The position numbers were made by a program, and so were the translations under genes. Positions 1-11,300 of a stretch of DNA of 64,000 nucleotides are shown in pieces. The notes under the pieces were generated by a model. That model saw nothing but the letters and a program-made list of their open reading frames with translations. It ran no database searches and was not told the origin of the DNA. The stretch spans positions 41,458,233 to 41,522,232 of the forward strand of contig JALIRH010000002.1 of the NCBI GenBank assembly GCA_023055505.1, read 5' to 3'. Source of the DNA: Callipepla californica brunnescens (Eukaryota > Chordata > Aves > Galliformes > Odontophoridae). Numbering within the stretch: position 1 is the stretch's first letter; each line of letters opens with the position of its first letter.

Positions 1-1269
1 GGCTGGATGACAGAGTTTTACTGTAGACTGCAGATTATTCAGAGCAGAAAACAAGATCTCTTGAAGATCAGATCTTTAATTGGATTTTTAAAATACTATT
101 GCACGTTCAGAACAATACTGCTTTGCGTGTGCTACAAGAAGAGGTGTTGAAATTCACAGTCCAGGGGTGTGCACTTGCTCTTTTTCAGCATTCCTGACTT
201 AAAGGTGGCCCTAACCTTGCATGGCCTACAGAGTGAAACACAGTTTTCTTTAGAAGGTAAATTTGCCAGAACAAAGAAAGATCAAAAAGGAATACAAAAA
301 GATCCCTGCCAAAAGTGTTGACAAACATTAGCAGGAATTAAATAAAAAATCATCCGCTAGGAAGTGATAGATGAAAGCAGCAATCGTCAATTATCCTTCC
401 TAGCACTCCTACCCCATTTGCAAACTGGCCTTAAATGGTAGCTTAGATGGAGCCAAACTGACAATCTAAGAGCATCAAGATTACAGCTCATATTCTGTTA
501 CTGCTCTTAAAAGACGACACTAATTATCTATAAGGGATACATGTTATGCAGACACTATCTGGTCTGTCTCACAGCTCTGGTTCCTGGCTTCATTCAGCCC
601 ACTTGCAAGCCAAAATTCAGCAAAGAATTTACAAATAATTCTAAATAGATGAACAGCAGACATCTGAAGGACATTTTAATTTCATTAAAGAGAATACGAA
701 GCTGAAGGGCTAGTAATGGCTTTACCAGGGCACTAAAGATGTCACAGCAGTCCTTCCTCCCACCATCACAGCAACACCACATAAACACTGGAGTGTCACC
801 AGATACCTTTGGTGTGATTCCAGCTGTGCCATTCCCCATTCTCCCTGTGTAATGGTGCAGCATTGCCCCTCGGTACTTTTTCAGATCTCAGCCACTTGCT
901 ATTTCCTCCCCAGTGGTAAAATTGCAGAATGTGCTTCCTTCCTCTGGCTGTGCAGTTGGCATACAAAAGTGGTGAGGTATCAGGTGTGCTTCACAGCACA
1001 CTGCCACCGAAAGGAGAACACCCAATCCAACTCCCTTTTTGCATTTCAGAAGAACATCTGTTTCAATGGCATTCATCTCTTCAGTGAACGTGCTGGCTGT
1101 AGTTGAAGAAACTCTGCCCGTATTGCACAGTTTGTGAGGTTTTGGTTTTCATTAAGTCTGCCTGATGAGTTTTACAATCCTTTGTAGCCTTAAATGATAG
1201 CAGAAGTAAAAAGAAAAGAATGGTTATTCAAAAATAAAGGGCAGAATGCACATTATATTTGGAAAGAGG

Positions 1270-1291
1270 TCCCCATCTGATCAGATGGGGA
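1270..1291. repeat. 22-bp perfect palindrome with two E-boxes
   Basis: The half CCCCATCTGA is followed directly by its exact reverse complement, and the flanking T and A also pair, giving 11 complementary base pairs with no spacer. Each arm carries a CATCTG/CAGATG E-box, the class of hexamer bound by proneural bHLH dimers, and the centre is TGATCA. It could be a symmetric protein-binding site or a small cruciform. The palindrome is seen directly; any binding role is inference. Confidence 0.9.
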
Positions 1292-2431
1292 AGGAGAAAG
1301 AATGGCTCCAGGAACAGGATCTACAGAGGGGAAGGCTCTAGACAAAAACTAGCCAAGACTATGAAAACTATCAGACTACACTGCTGCTAGTTCTCACTTA
1401 GAACAATTTCATTTCACATTTGTCATGGTTTCAGTCTTAAAAATCAGTCCTTCTACTCGTATACTGTTTTTGGCACCCATGCTAATTTTTGCAACATCTG
1501 TTCCTATTTTTTTTCCAAATAAATACACATCTAAAGCATATTTGAATGTGTGGACAGTTATACAGGCTTCAGTATAAAACATGTGTAATCAAAGCACAAC
1601 AACTATTTGGTTTTGGCTTTTCACTAAGTGGTTACCTATTATTTGCAGTTGTTCAAATGGACTTCAAATGGTGAAGGATGCCAATAATACAAAAGGTTGT
1701 AAGAAAGAAAAAATGCTCACCCATTTTATCCAGACTTAAATGTTCTTTGTCACATAAGTGAAAAATAAATTGCAGCATTCACAAAATACGTCCATTACAG
1801 AGACCTTAAACAATTAAAAAGACCAAATTTCTTCTGAATTTGAAAAATTAGAAGATAACTTTGGGTTTGTGGCATATCAGCCACAGTATGGAACCAAGTT
1901 CTACGTATGCAAGAGCATGCAGCTTGAAACAGGAGATCTGTTAGTTTGAAGCCATGGAATTTACTAGCCACTTACACAGCATTCTGCTAGAAAACACCAC
2001 ATTCTTAGCACATTCAAGGTATACAGTGGATTTTCAAACTCAGAGCTGTTGCTGATTCTACAGGAAGTGTCTGACTTTACCTTTAAACCATTCCAGCTCT
2101 CTCAACTGCTGCAGAGTTTAAGATCTATTATTTCTGCACCAGGCAGGGTGTCGTCTTCACATCTAGATTAACATCTAAAGGGACTAGGGATCAAACTGCA
2201 CGACTGAAAGCAGTGCTAATCATTTATGCATACTGTTTTGAAACAATTCTCAGGTTTGAAAAGCACCTTTTGAATAAATATAGACCAAGGAAATGTAATC
2301 ATCAAAAACAACTTGACATAACCTTCTTCAAAAAGAACAAATTATAATCGTGACATGTAATAGCTCCCGAGCAACGTTCACATCCCTGTCAGGGGTTTTG
2401 AAAGATTGACAAAATGGGATGTTGATATTAA

Positions 2432-2472
2432 GTGTTGTTTTTTTGTTGTTTTGTTGTTTTGTTGTTTTTTTT
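2432..2472 (+). repeat. TTG/TTTTG-rich low-complexity run
   Basis: A run built from repeated GTTGTTTT-like units ending in a T homopolymer. It is ordinary simple sequence, and it makes the local open frames rich in Phe, Val and Leu (or Lys/Asn/Gln on the other strand). Confidence 0.85.
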
Positions 2473-4231
2473 CCCATACACATACATGGTAACAGTTTCC
2501 TGGCAAGCTGAACTTCACAGTTTTTGTCGCTTTTTACAGCCTGTCTTGATTTATAGAAAGTGTAATCTCCAGTATGGCAAGCTACAGTGCAAGAGGAACT
2601 GCTGTCTCTGGCCATGCACAATTGACCCAATTCTTCATGTGTGGAGATTAAAAATGACGTTTCTGGAAAGTTAATGTCCTCTATCATATCTGGGTCCTGG
2701 AAGCTCCATATCACCTCCAGGTTATGAACTCCAGAAGCAAAAGTCTCTTCTCTGGGACTAATTTTTTTCCTTTGATTTCTGTTAAAACAGGAATGAGGCT
2801 ATTTCTGGAGGCTGTGTCCTTTATCTCTTGCCCTGCCGCTGAAGCCCTGGGCTCACCCTGGAAGTCCTCCAACGAGCAAGTTGGGGAGAGAGGGAATTGA
2901 AGGGTATTACCTCCTCACTCTCCACAAATCACCTGCACAAGGCTACCCCACTGTCAAGGGACAGACAGGCTACATTTATCTCTTGGCCATAAAAATGTCC
3001 CACAAAAAAAAATCTTTCTATAGGCAGACTCAAAACTGGCTAGCTCCTCCTCTGCAGCTCCAATTGGCATGCAAGCCAGGCTACCACTGGTGAGGCCTTC
3101 CTTCTCACACAGGCAAATTGCTGCTTTTCTTTTCTGGGGTTTTCCCCAATATCAAGTCTGAGAGACAAATACAACAGGAGCTGTATTCAGGGTTCACCTT
3201 TTCCACTGCCAACGTCTTTGGCTTCTGCTCCTCTCCAGTGGACACCTGGGAGAAGAGGAAGAGATGGAAAAAAATGGGGGTATTTCCCCCATCTTCTATT
3301 CCAACCTGAAGTGGCTTTATATCATGCCACTTCAATCCCATGAATCACTAACAATGAAAAAGGAAACCCTGGTCATGCGAGGGAGCTCTCCTATCCCCTT
3401 TTCACGATACTGCCACAGCCATAGAAAGAAAAGCCACTTGAGCTGAAAAGGAAGGTGACGGTAGCAGAGCAGCTTCTTTGAGGAATTCTCAGCTCTGGGA
3501 AAGACTCAGTGGCCCAAAATTACCTGGGTCTATTGATATCCAGAATATGCAACAAGAACACACTTCTGCATGCAGTGGTGATGACTGTGACATCTGCAGT
3601 AAAAGCATTTGTACGAGACATTCAGCAAGGGAGGGGAGAGTATGGTCACCAGCGCTGAGTTCTAACAGAAAATTACCTTCTTTTTCTAAAGCTTTTTTTT
3701 TTTTCTTTTTTTTTAATAATTTCTATCAAGGGAACACTTGTGTACATCCCAACACAGATGAACAGCAACACTTGTACCTTGACTTCCCTCTGCCATCCCC
3801 AGTGATGTAAGTTGCTCTTTAGTTATGTTTGCTGGCACTGTGCAATAGGCTCCTATTTCTCCTTGTATCTGCAGCCTAGCCAACTTCTGCAGCCACAATA
3901 CCCCTAGTTCAGCGTTAGCCTTCAGGCGCTAGAAGCTTTTCTCTCTTTAGAAGGGCTGGAAACAGGTGTCCTTTGTTTGTGTTCGCTTTGCTTTAGTGCA
4001 GAGCCTGAGCCCCAGGGAGGGAGGTGAAAGCAGGGGATGGGAGGGTGATTCAGAGCTGAAGTTGATAAAGGAGAAGCTACTGTCTCCTCTCTGTCCCAGG
4101 TGGGCTTCCTTCTGTTTAGTCTACCAGAAGAGCAGCACATTTCCTGCTTTACATGCACAAAGAAAAATATAAGAAAATGAAACCTAAGATGTCGAGAACT
4201 TTCAGGAAAAAGCAAAATAAGAACAACACAG

Positions 4232-4258
4232 CCCCCGCACCCCACCCCCCAACCCCCC
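4232..4258 (-). other. G-quadruplex-forming motif (minus strand)
   Basis: The plus strand has four cytosine runs of 5, 4, 6 and 6 separated by GCA, A and AA. On the minus strand this reads as four G runs with loops of 2, 1 and 3 nt, which satisfies the standard G3+ N1-7 intramolecular quadruplex rule with very short loops. There is no adjacent gene or CpG island to suggest a promoter role. Motif seen directly; folding is inferred. Confidence 0.8.
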
Positions 4259-4868
4259 ATCCTCAGCTTCCTTCAGTGGCACAAAGCACCATAAGCCAAG
4301 TTCTACTGCTAATATGTTGCTGATATACAGTGATATATAATATTGCCCATAAAATTAGTCATGTGTTATTGCACAAAGTGGTGTGTTCCATAAGAGCTGT
4401 CTATTTAGCAAGTTGGATCAAGAATATTAAATATGAAAATAAGGAAAAAACATTTAACATTGTTGAAAAGTAATTAAAAATATATTTCACCATATGCTTC
4501 TCTGCCATTACTTCATTTCAGCAAAACAAATGCCTCGAGCATTTATTATCCCCCATCATTTTTTAAAGAGGCCTAATGTTCCCAGTTGGCACAGGAGACA
4601 CACAGATAAAATGAATCAGCCCTGAAATGAATTGGGTGAAATGCATTTGTCTGAATTCAAGTAGCTTCCCTGTAGTCAATATATGCACGAGTACTTCTCT
4701 CAAAACGTGTATCTCTGAAAAATAAATGTATACTGTTGGTTATACACAACGCATAATCTTTGAAAAAGACTAAAATGCCATTAGGTTCATTAGGGTTCTG
4801 CTGCAGTCAGTGTTACCTATACAGCCCCCAACAGCTCTGGTATTAAGAAACCAAAACAAAAGAAAAAC

Positions 4869-4901
4869 ATATATATATACATACATACATACAATACAAT
4901 G
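4869..4901 (+). repeat. Compound TA / CATA microsatellite
   Basis: A short (AT)n run passes directly into a few CATA units and then an ACAAT dinucleotide-like tail. It is a typical compound microsatellite. Confidence 0.85.
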
Positions 4902-5132
4902 TGTACATCAAAAAGCTTTCAGAGCACAGTTGAACTCACAGGACTAAGTTCATCCATGATGCAATTATGTTCTTTTCTGTGTTTTGATGCCAGGAATACA
5001 TTTGACCATGGCGCTTTAAATTATAGATTTAAAGTGATTTTACTGTAAGTCATGGTGGACAGAAGAAGGTATCTTCTTTCATGAATGCTGTTCCAAAGAA
5101 TAGTAGTTTGCAAGGCTACATTCTGAGATTTA

Positions 5133-5222
5133 TTAAAAATAAATTAAAATAAAAAATAAAAAGTGATATATCAGCTGATCAGTTAATGATAGAAGGAATT
5201 TTATTTAATTTTATTTTTTTAA
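5133..5222. repeat. Imperfect AT-rich inverted repeat
   Basis: An A-rich arm (about 5133-5162, TTAAAAATAAATTAAAATAA type) is followed after about 36 nt by a T-rich arm (5199-5222) that pairs with it imperfectly. The spacer holds an ATCAGCTGAT palindrome. It could extrude as a hairpin, but A-rich and T-rich runs also arise by slippage, so a function is not implied. Confidence 0.5.
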
Positions 5223-6734
5223 AGAACAATTGCTTAATATAAAGGCAATCACATTGAAAAAAAAGTGTCATTATTTGTATCAAGTGTTAGGAACACTCAT
5301 AATTAATGAAAATAATATATAAACACAGCTGGATAAAGATATTCCTGCTGTGTAGTTGACACGGTAGTTTATGCATTACTGGCATTTAAAAATATGCTGT
5401 TAAGTCTTTACACAGACTCCTTTTGAAGATGTGAAACTTGACCCTCCTGTCTGTATAACAAAACTCTGCCACACACAACAGTGTACTGGCACTGACCTGC
5501 CACATAGCTGAGAGCTGAGACAGAAACCAAACGCAGCAGATTCTTCCTGGGTGAACAGAGGTGAGGAATGTGTTGGAAGTGATGTGAGAAAGCCCTACAA
5601 TGCCCTGCAATGGCCAGAAATATTCCTTGCTCTTTCTGGGAGCAATGGGGAGAGACGTAAGAGACTGAAGAGGAACGATGAAATCAGATTAGTCCAAAAG
5701 ATCTGGATTTTTCTGTCACTAAATGGAAGAAGGCACAAAAGGAAATGTGTTGGGAATCAGAGCAAAGGATGTGGGATTTGAGATTCTGGGTAGACTCAGC
5801 AGAAGCAAGCTTTCCCACAGCACCACAAAGCCCTCAGCATCATTTTCCTAACAAATAGCGTGGCCGTCTTTCCTGCATGTACTCTGCCACAAATGATCAT
5901 TTCAGCTGTAAATCACATTCTATTCCTTAAATAAATAATAATAAAAAATAAACAAGTGAAAGTGCAGGACTGACTTCAAATGGCACCTACAAATGGAAAT
6001 GCTGGATTGAAATTTTTCAGCTGTAAACCACAGTGGTGTTTGGTAGCCTGGAAACCCTAACAACTCCTAAGTAAGCCTCTATAATTCACTGCTGACCACC
6101 ACTAAAGAGCATGGCAGACTCTGGCAGAACAGGATAAACACCTAAACATTGAGATCCACGGTAAAACCACAACAGCTAGCAGAACTCTGTGATTTTCAGC
6201 AAACATGATTTGGTTACAGTTCCAAATGACAGAAATTGGCTGTGCTGCTCTGCAGATGTGGTCCTTTACCTCTGGAAGTCCTTTTCTGATCAGTGAGGAA
6301 AGAGGACAGCACTGATGCAGACAGTGAAGGCACTGAAGCTGTGAAATGTACCAGATTTGCATCTTTATCAATGGGACCAAGGGCATGTGCTGATCAATGA
6401 ATTTCATCGATAAAATAATGTATTTTGAACACAAGCAGTGTTTGCCCTTTATGAAAGAAAATATTCCTAGTTTGAATGAGCTTCTTTAATACTGTCAAAT
6501 TGTGATTTGATTTTCTCTTTAATGTTTCACCAGAAATATTGAGCACTGTTACGTCTATTCTACTCTTACTGTGCATATTTTATACACTAATGTGAGATGT
6601 GCTTTAACTAGTATTTTTAGCTATTTAGAGTGACTGGCGCTCACTTTTTTCCAGTAAGGATATTTATTGAATAACTATAAATTAGCTCAATTGTGAGCTC
6701 AGATGCAGTGCATAAGACTGCTGCTGTCCTGATT

Positions 6735-6749
6735 AAAAAAAAAAAAAAA
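6735..6749 (+). repeat. A15 homopolymer
   Basis: Fifteen consecutive A. No retroposon body is recognisable immediately upstream, so it is not called a poly(A) tail. Confidence 0.9.
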
Positions 6750-8099
6750 GAAGCAAACTTCTGCCAGAAAGAGAAAGAATAAATAAGTGTCATCTCCTGA
6801 TGAACGTAAAAGCAGAGGAGGAAATACATATGTGATTTGGAAACAGGATTACTCATAGATTCAGAAGTAATAAATCCAATTACTTTGCTTGATTCATCAA
6901 TAAATGCAAAAGTAGTATTTGTTTTATTATCAAATTAAATTATTCTTTGGAATTAATCCACTTAAAATAATTATTTCCTAGCATCAAGGAAAAGCAATCA
7001 GTAAAAAAGGAACATAAACTGTCTTTCTATTGCTTCTGTAAAAGGTTTTTCACATGTTTTGAGCACCAGATTATCCCATTATAACTGCAACAAAGAAATC
7101 CTAGGAATTCAGAGAAGAAAATGTTGCTTTTATAACATCTCTTACTCTAACAGTCTAGCACAGTAGTTTAAAAGCAAGAAGTCTCACAAACAAGACTCAG
7201 AATAAAATGTTTTTCTGGGAACACTTCAAGTCAGCTTCTGCTGAACAGTATGTGCTCAGTGAAGTAACACTGGTTAAACTTTTGACTGTCAGTGCTGAAG
7301 TATTCTCAGGTGCACCTTCAGCACAAGCGAGGTCATTCTCCACATGCAAAGTGCAAACACATTGGCCACGCTGGTTCACCAGTATTGAGACAACAAATAC
7401 AGGCTCACCTATTTCAGGAGTAATAGTTTAAGTTAAAGTACATGGAAATGAAAAAGCCTATAAGTAATCCACTGTAGCTATAATGTTTTCCTACAATTTT
7501 ATGACTTGCCTGAATGGAATTTGCAAGTGTGGTGCAAAGTAAGGAGTAAAATGCTTGAAATCTGATCCTAACTTTTTAAAAATCCTTCTGCCAGGCAGCC
7601 GTGGCCAGTAGACTTTGAACTCAGAAACAGTAAGGTTTCTAGAGAGAGCTGTCTTATATTGAAAGTTTGGTATGCAAAAGAATGAAACACCCCTTTGGTT
7701 TCTGAAAGATCATCAATCAGACCAATGAAGACAAGGCTTTTATTTGCCATCAGAGATCGGATTCATCTCATGCAGAGTGTGATCCAATAGCTGGATTAGA
7801 GAGATTATTTGGCAGCATGCAGAAGTTTTTGTGTCCAGTCTGTTCTAGCAAGGCTTGAGAAGGTTTTCTTCTGTCTGCATGGGGAGCCTTCATTGTCTTC
7901 CCTTGGGAAGAGCTGAGCTGACTTCCACTGAGATGCCACACACACCAGCCTACAGTTTAAGACAAAGCTGTGACTCACCAATGATAAATTAAATTTTAAA
8001 TGACAAGTTTTTTAACATGGGAGGAGTGGCATCCATCTAATAGTGAAAGCATCCACATCTATAAATATAAGGTGCGGGAGGCAAAGAGATGAGGCTGGA

Positions 8100-8325
8100 T
8101 GATGTATAGAAGTTCCACATAAATGTGTGTGGGAACATCATAGTAAGAGGGATGAAGCACTGAAACAGACTGCCCAGAGAGGCGGTAGAGTCTCCTCTGG
8201 AGACATTCAAGACCCACCTGGACACTAACCTGTGCAGTCTGGTCTAAGGAGCCTGCTTTGGGAGGGGGGTTGCACTAGATGATCTCTGGAGGTCCCTTAC
8301 AACCCCTATAATCCTGTGCCATTGT
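8100..8325 (+). mobile_element. CR1 LINE, 3'-end fragment
   Basis: Sequence typical of the 3' end of avian CR1 non-LTR retrotransposons, read on the plus strand: the 'AACAGACTGCCCAGAGAGG' segment at about 8163, the 'TTCAAGACCCACCTGGACAC' segment, and the terminal 'GATGATCTCTGGAGGTCCCTT' type block near 8277-8299. The last bases (AATCCTGTGCCATTG) are a degraded form of the usual ATTCTGTG tail repeats. The upstream edge is fuzzy and could reach about 8060. It is heavily 5'-truncated, as nearly all CR1 copies are, and codes for nothing. No target-site duplication is expected or seen. Confidence 0.9.
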
Positions 8326-11300
8326 AATTCATTAAAGAAACCACGATTTTAAGCTGGAATATGAACAGTTTGATGTCAAGACGTAAAGGATCACCAAGTA
8401 AGTGTGTCTTTAGGAGGTGTCTCTGCTCAAGGGGAAATCCTGTTGTGCAGACCTCCACTGTGCAGAAGAGCTCAAGGGGTTCTTGGGCTGCTCACTGTTT
8501 ATGGTGTAAGATGACTGACAATCGTAAGTTTTTTTCAAGCACACTCTCAATTGGCCCTGTTATTGAACCACATCTACTATCAGTTCTTTCAGTCATTATC
8601 TGCTTTGTTGCTCACTGTCTTCCTGTGTGAGGCCTTGTGTGAAAGGCCAGACTGAAGGAGGAAGTTGAAGGATGAATGGGGAGGAAAAAGCATAGCTGTT
8701 CAGCATCATGCTAATCATATTATCATATATATCTAAGCTAGGGTCTAGCTTAATAATGGACAAGCTACAGAATGCTTTATTTCTGGGTGCCATCAATACT
8801 ACTGTGAAGGCTGCATGCCCTTATCTAGCACCATATTTTTAGCTGACAGTGACCCACCTGAAGGCATACTTGTCTGTCTACAGTTGGAATCAAAACATAA
8901 AACTGTACAATAGCCAAAAATACTAACCTAATTGCATGCAGGAAAGATAAAACTATGTAAGTAATATAGCACCTTCAAATTCTGGAACGTGATATTCTAT
9001 TTTTTCTTGCAATAGGCAGGTTAATTTTTAAAGATTTGTCATCCAGCTATTTTATATACTCCAATGAAATATTTTTTTTTGTTTATCTTTGAACAGAATA
9101 CTTGTATTTCTAATGTTTATTAAAAGAAAACAAAAACAAAACAAAGCAAAAAAAAAAAACATCACTTTTGCATTTTACAATTTTAGAACATTTGCATGAT
9201 GTTTATAATAAATATTATATTTTAAAAGCTGAATTGAAAATACTCAGAAAATTCTCAAGAGTTACCACAATGATTGGAACTGCCATTAGAAGCATTATAT
9301 AAAATTACTGCTGCACATTCTGAGATAGTTTAATTCAACAGTTTCATTTAATGATACTCATTCTCGAATGAAATTGCTGTATTTGAAATTTTAGGGAACC
9401 TGAATTCAGTGGAGAACAGTTTAGATAATAATAACTGATGATGTATCAGAACAAAAATCTTAGGATATAGTCAAAGAGAAAGAAAATGAACAGTGATTAA
9501 AATAAATGAACAAAGAACAAAACTCATAGGTACAAAATAAATCAAACATTTTAGGCTCCGAGGAAGTCTGTAGCTAATTTCAGGAGGAAAATTCAGAGGA
9601 GGAATTCTTCAGTGATTCTAAGTAACCTATACTGTGAGCACAAGGATTAACTGCAGCACAATACATGAAAAATTAATCAATTTTTGACATATAATTTTTG
9701 TCTATAAATCCATACTTTTCAGTTTCACTTTAAAAGCATTTAGGGTGCTTTTTTCTCCTTTTCAGCACACTGATAAAACATTTTTCACTGAGGATTAATT
9801 TGAACAGCGGAACAAAACATCTGTTTTTTTGTTTTTGGTTTTTTTTTTCCTACACAAGTAATCAGGATGTGCATTCTTCCCTGTAAATATCTGAAATCTA
9901 AAATCCACCATTATTTCCTTATGTGAAGTCCAAATATCTTTCTCTTAAGTGGTTCTATGGACAGAATGCAACAGTGAGGAGATGGGCAACAGCAAACCAC
10001 AAAAATAGAGGGTAAGGACCTGGCTACCATAGCATCTGAGGGCTCTAGGTGGCTGCTTCTAGATCTCTTTATGTGCCTAATCTGCATGGGAACTCCAAAC
10101 TGGGGAAGACCCTGGCTGCTCTGCCCTTTTCCTTCTCCCTAATTTTCTCCAAAAATGAAAATGTCCAAAAAGGACGTCATTGCATGTTTCAACTGGTGCC
10201 TGGCAAGTGAACTCAAGGGAACTAAACCTAAAGGCCACTGCTGCAAGACAGACTTTGGAGGGGGAAAAAAAATAATTAAATTTTGAAAAGTGCTTTGGGC
10301 AGAAAATTCTAGCCTTTTCCCACCTTATTTTTATAATCTTGAATCTTCTAAAAAGATTAATAGCACCTGATTCCAATGTTTTGGACTTCTGTTATTTGGA
10401 CTTCCTTTGTTCTTTTTTTTTGGACTTCCTACACAAACTCTTACAGTGTACACACAGCCAAATCCAGATAAGGGTTGAGATCTTAGGAGCTGCATGGTCT
10501 TCAGCTCCATTGTGTCATTTCACAGAACTGAGCAGAAGAGAGCAGCAATTAAATAAAATATCAGAATGATGTTTAAAAAGAGAGAGGCGTTCAAAGAAGA
10601 CTCAAAATATGCAAACGTATTTGTTGAACAGCAGCTTGTGGAACACTAGGTGTTACAGAGAATAATGAGTCTTAGTCCCAAAGGCTAAGTTCTGGGTTCA
10701 TCCATCAGTTCAGACTTCATTCATCATTTTTAAAGCACTTTGTGGGATAGATGAAAAGTCTCCTACCCTCACTCCATCTGAACGTGGCCCCCCACAAGGG
10801 TAGAACTCAAGCCCAGAAGACATCAGAAACACTTAGAACCTCAGTGCCTTCAGAAACCAGCATGGAAGCTATCTTTTACACTCAATCTTTCCTCAGTATC
10901 TCACACAGAGCACTTTTATTTTTTCCACCAGCATGGTGAAAGCAGAGAGTCACAGAGATCCCTTTCTGTCTATGACTAACAGCTGTAGGTGCACAAATGC
11001 TGGGCTTCGTTTGGTGGGGAGCAGTCATTGTATTCCCTGTGTTAAAAGGCAGTGAGCTCAGGTTTGATGTGCTGTTGTGAAGTGACACAGTTCCATTTGC
11101 ACTTCCTGAAGGTCTGGACCAGTGTCTTTGTCTTGGTTTGTCCCTGTGCCAGCTGAGCTTAGTGAACTAAGATACTGAGAGAACAGACTTTGAAGTTATC
11201 ACAGGCAGGTGTCAATGTTATCATCAATAGCACTTTTGACACATGACTTCAGCTCGGATTCTAACTGCATTTTTGCCAATACACAATCCTTTAACTTCCT

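Larger units (their letters stand above)
1..8099. other. Non-genic AT-rich unique DNA
   Basis: No coding exon, RNA gene or recognisable transposon is supported here. Open frames are all short (at most about 130 codons), overlap each other on both strands and show no recognised protein motif. The stretch holds a 22-bp palindrome, a TTG-rich run, a G-quadruplex motif, an AT-rich inverted repeat, a TA/CATA microsatellite and an A run, each listed separately. The part around 4470-4660 looks like unique, non-repetitive, site-rich DNA and is discussed as a possible conserved noncoding block. Confidence 0.6.

Noticed and set aside
8734..8752. Hairpin TAAGCTAG-GGT-CTAGCTTA
   Set aside because: An 8-bp stem with a 3-nt loop is expected by chance many times in 64 kb. 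There is no T run or other context to make it meaningful.
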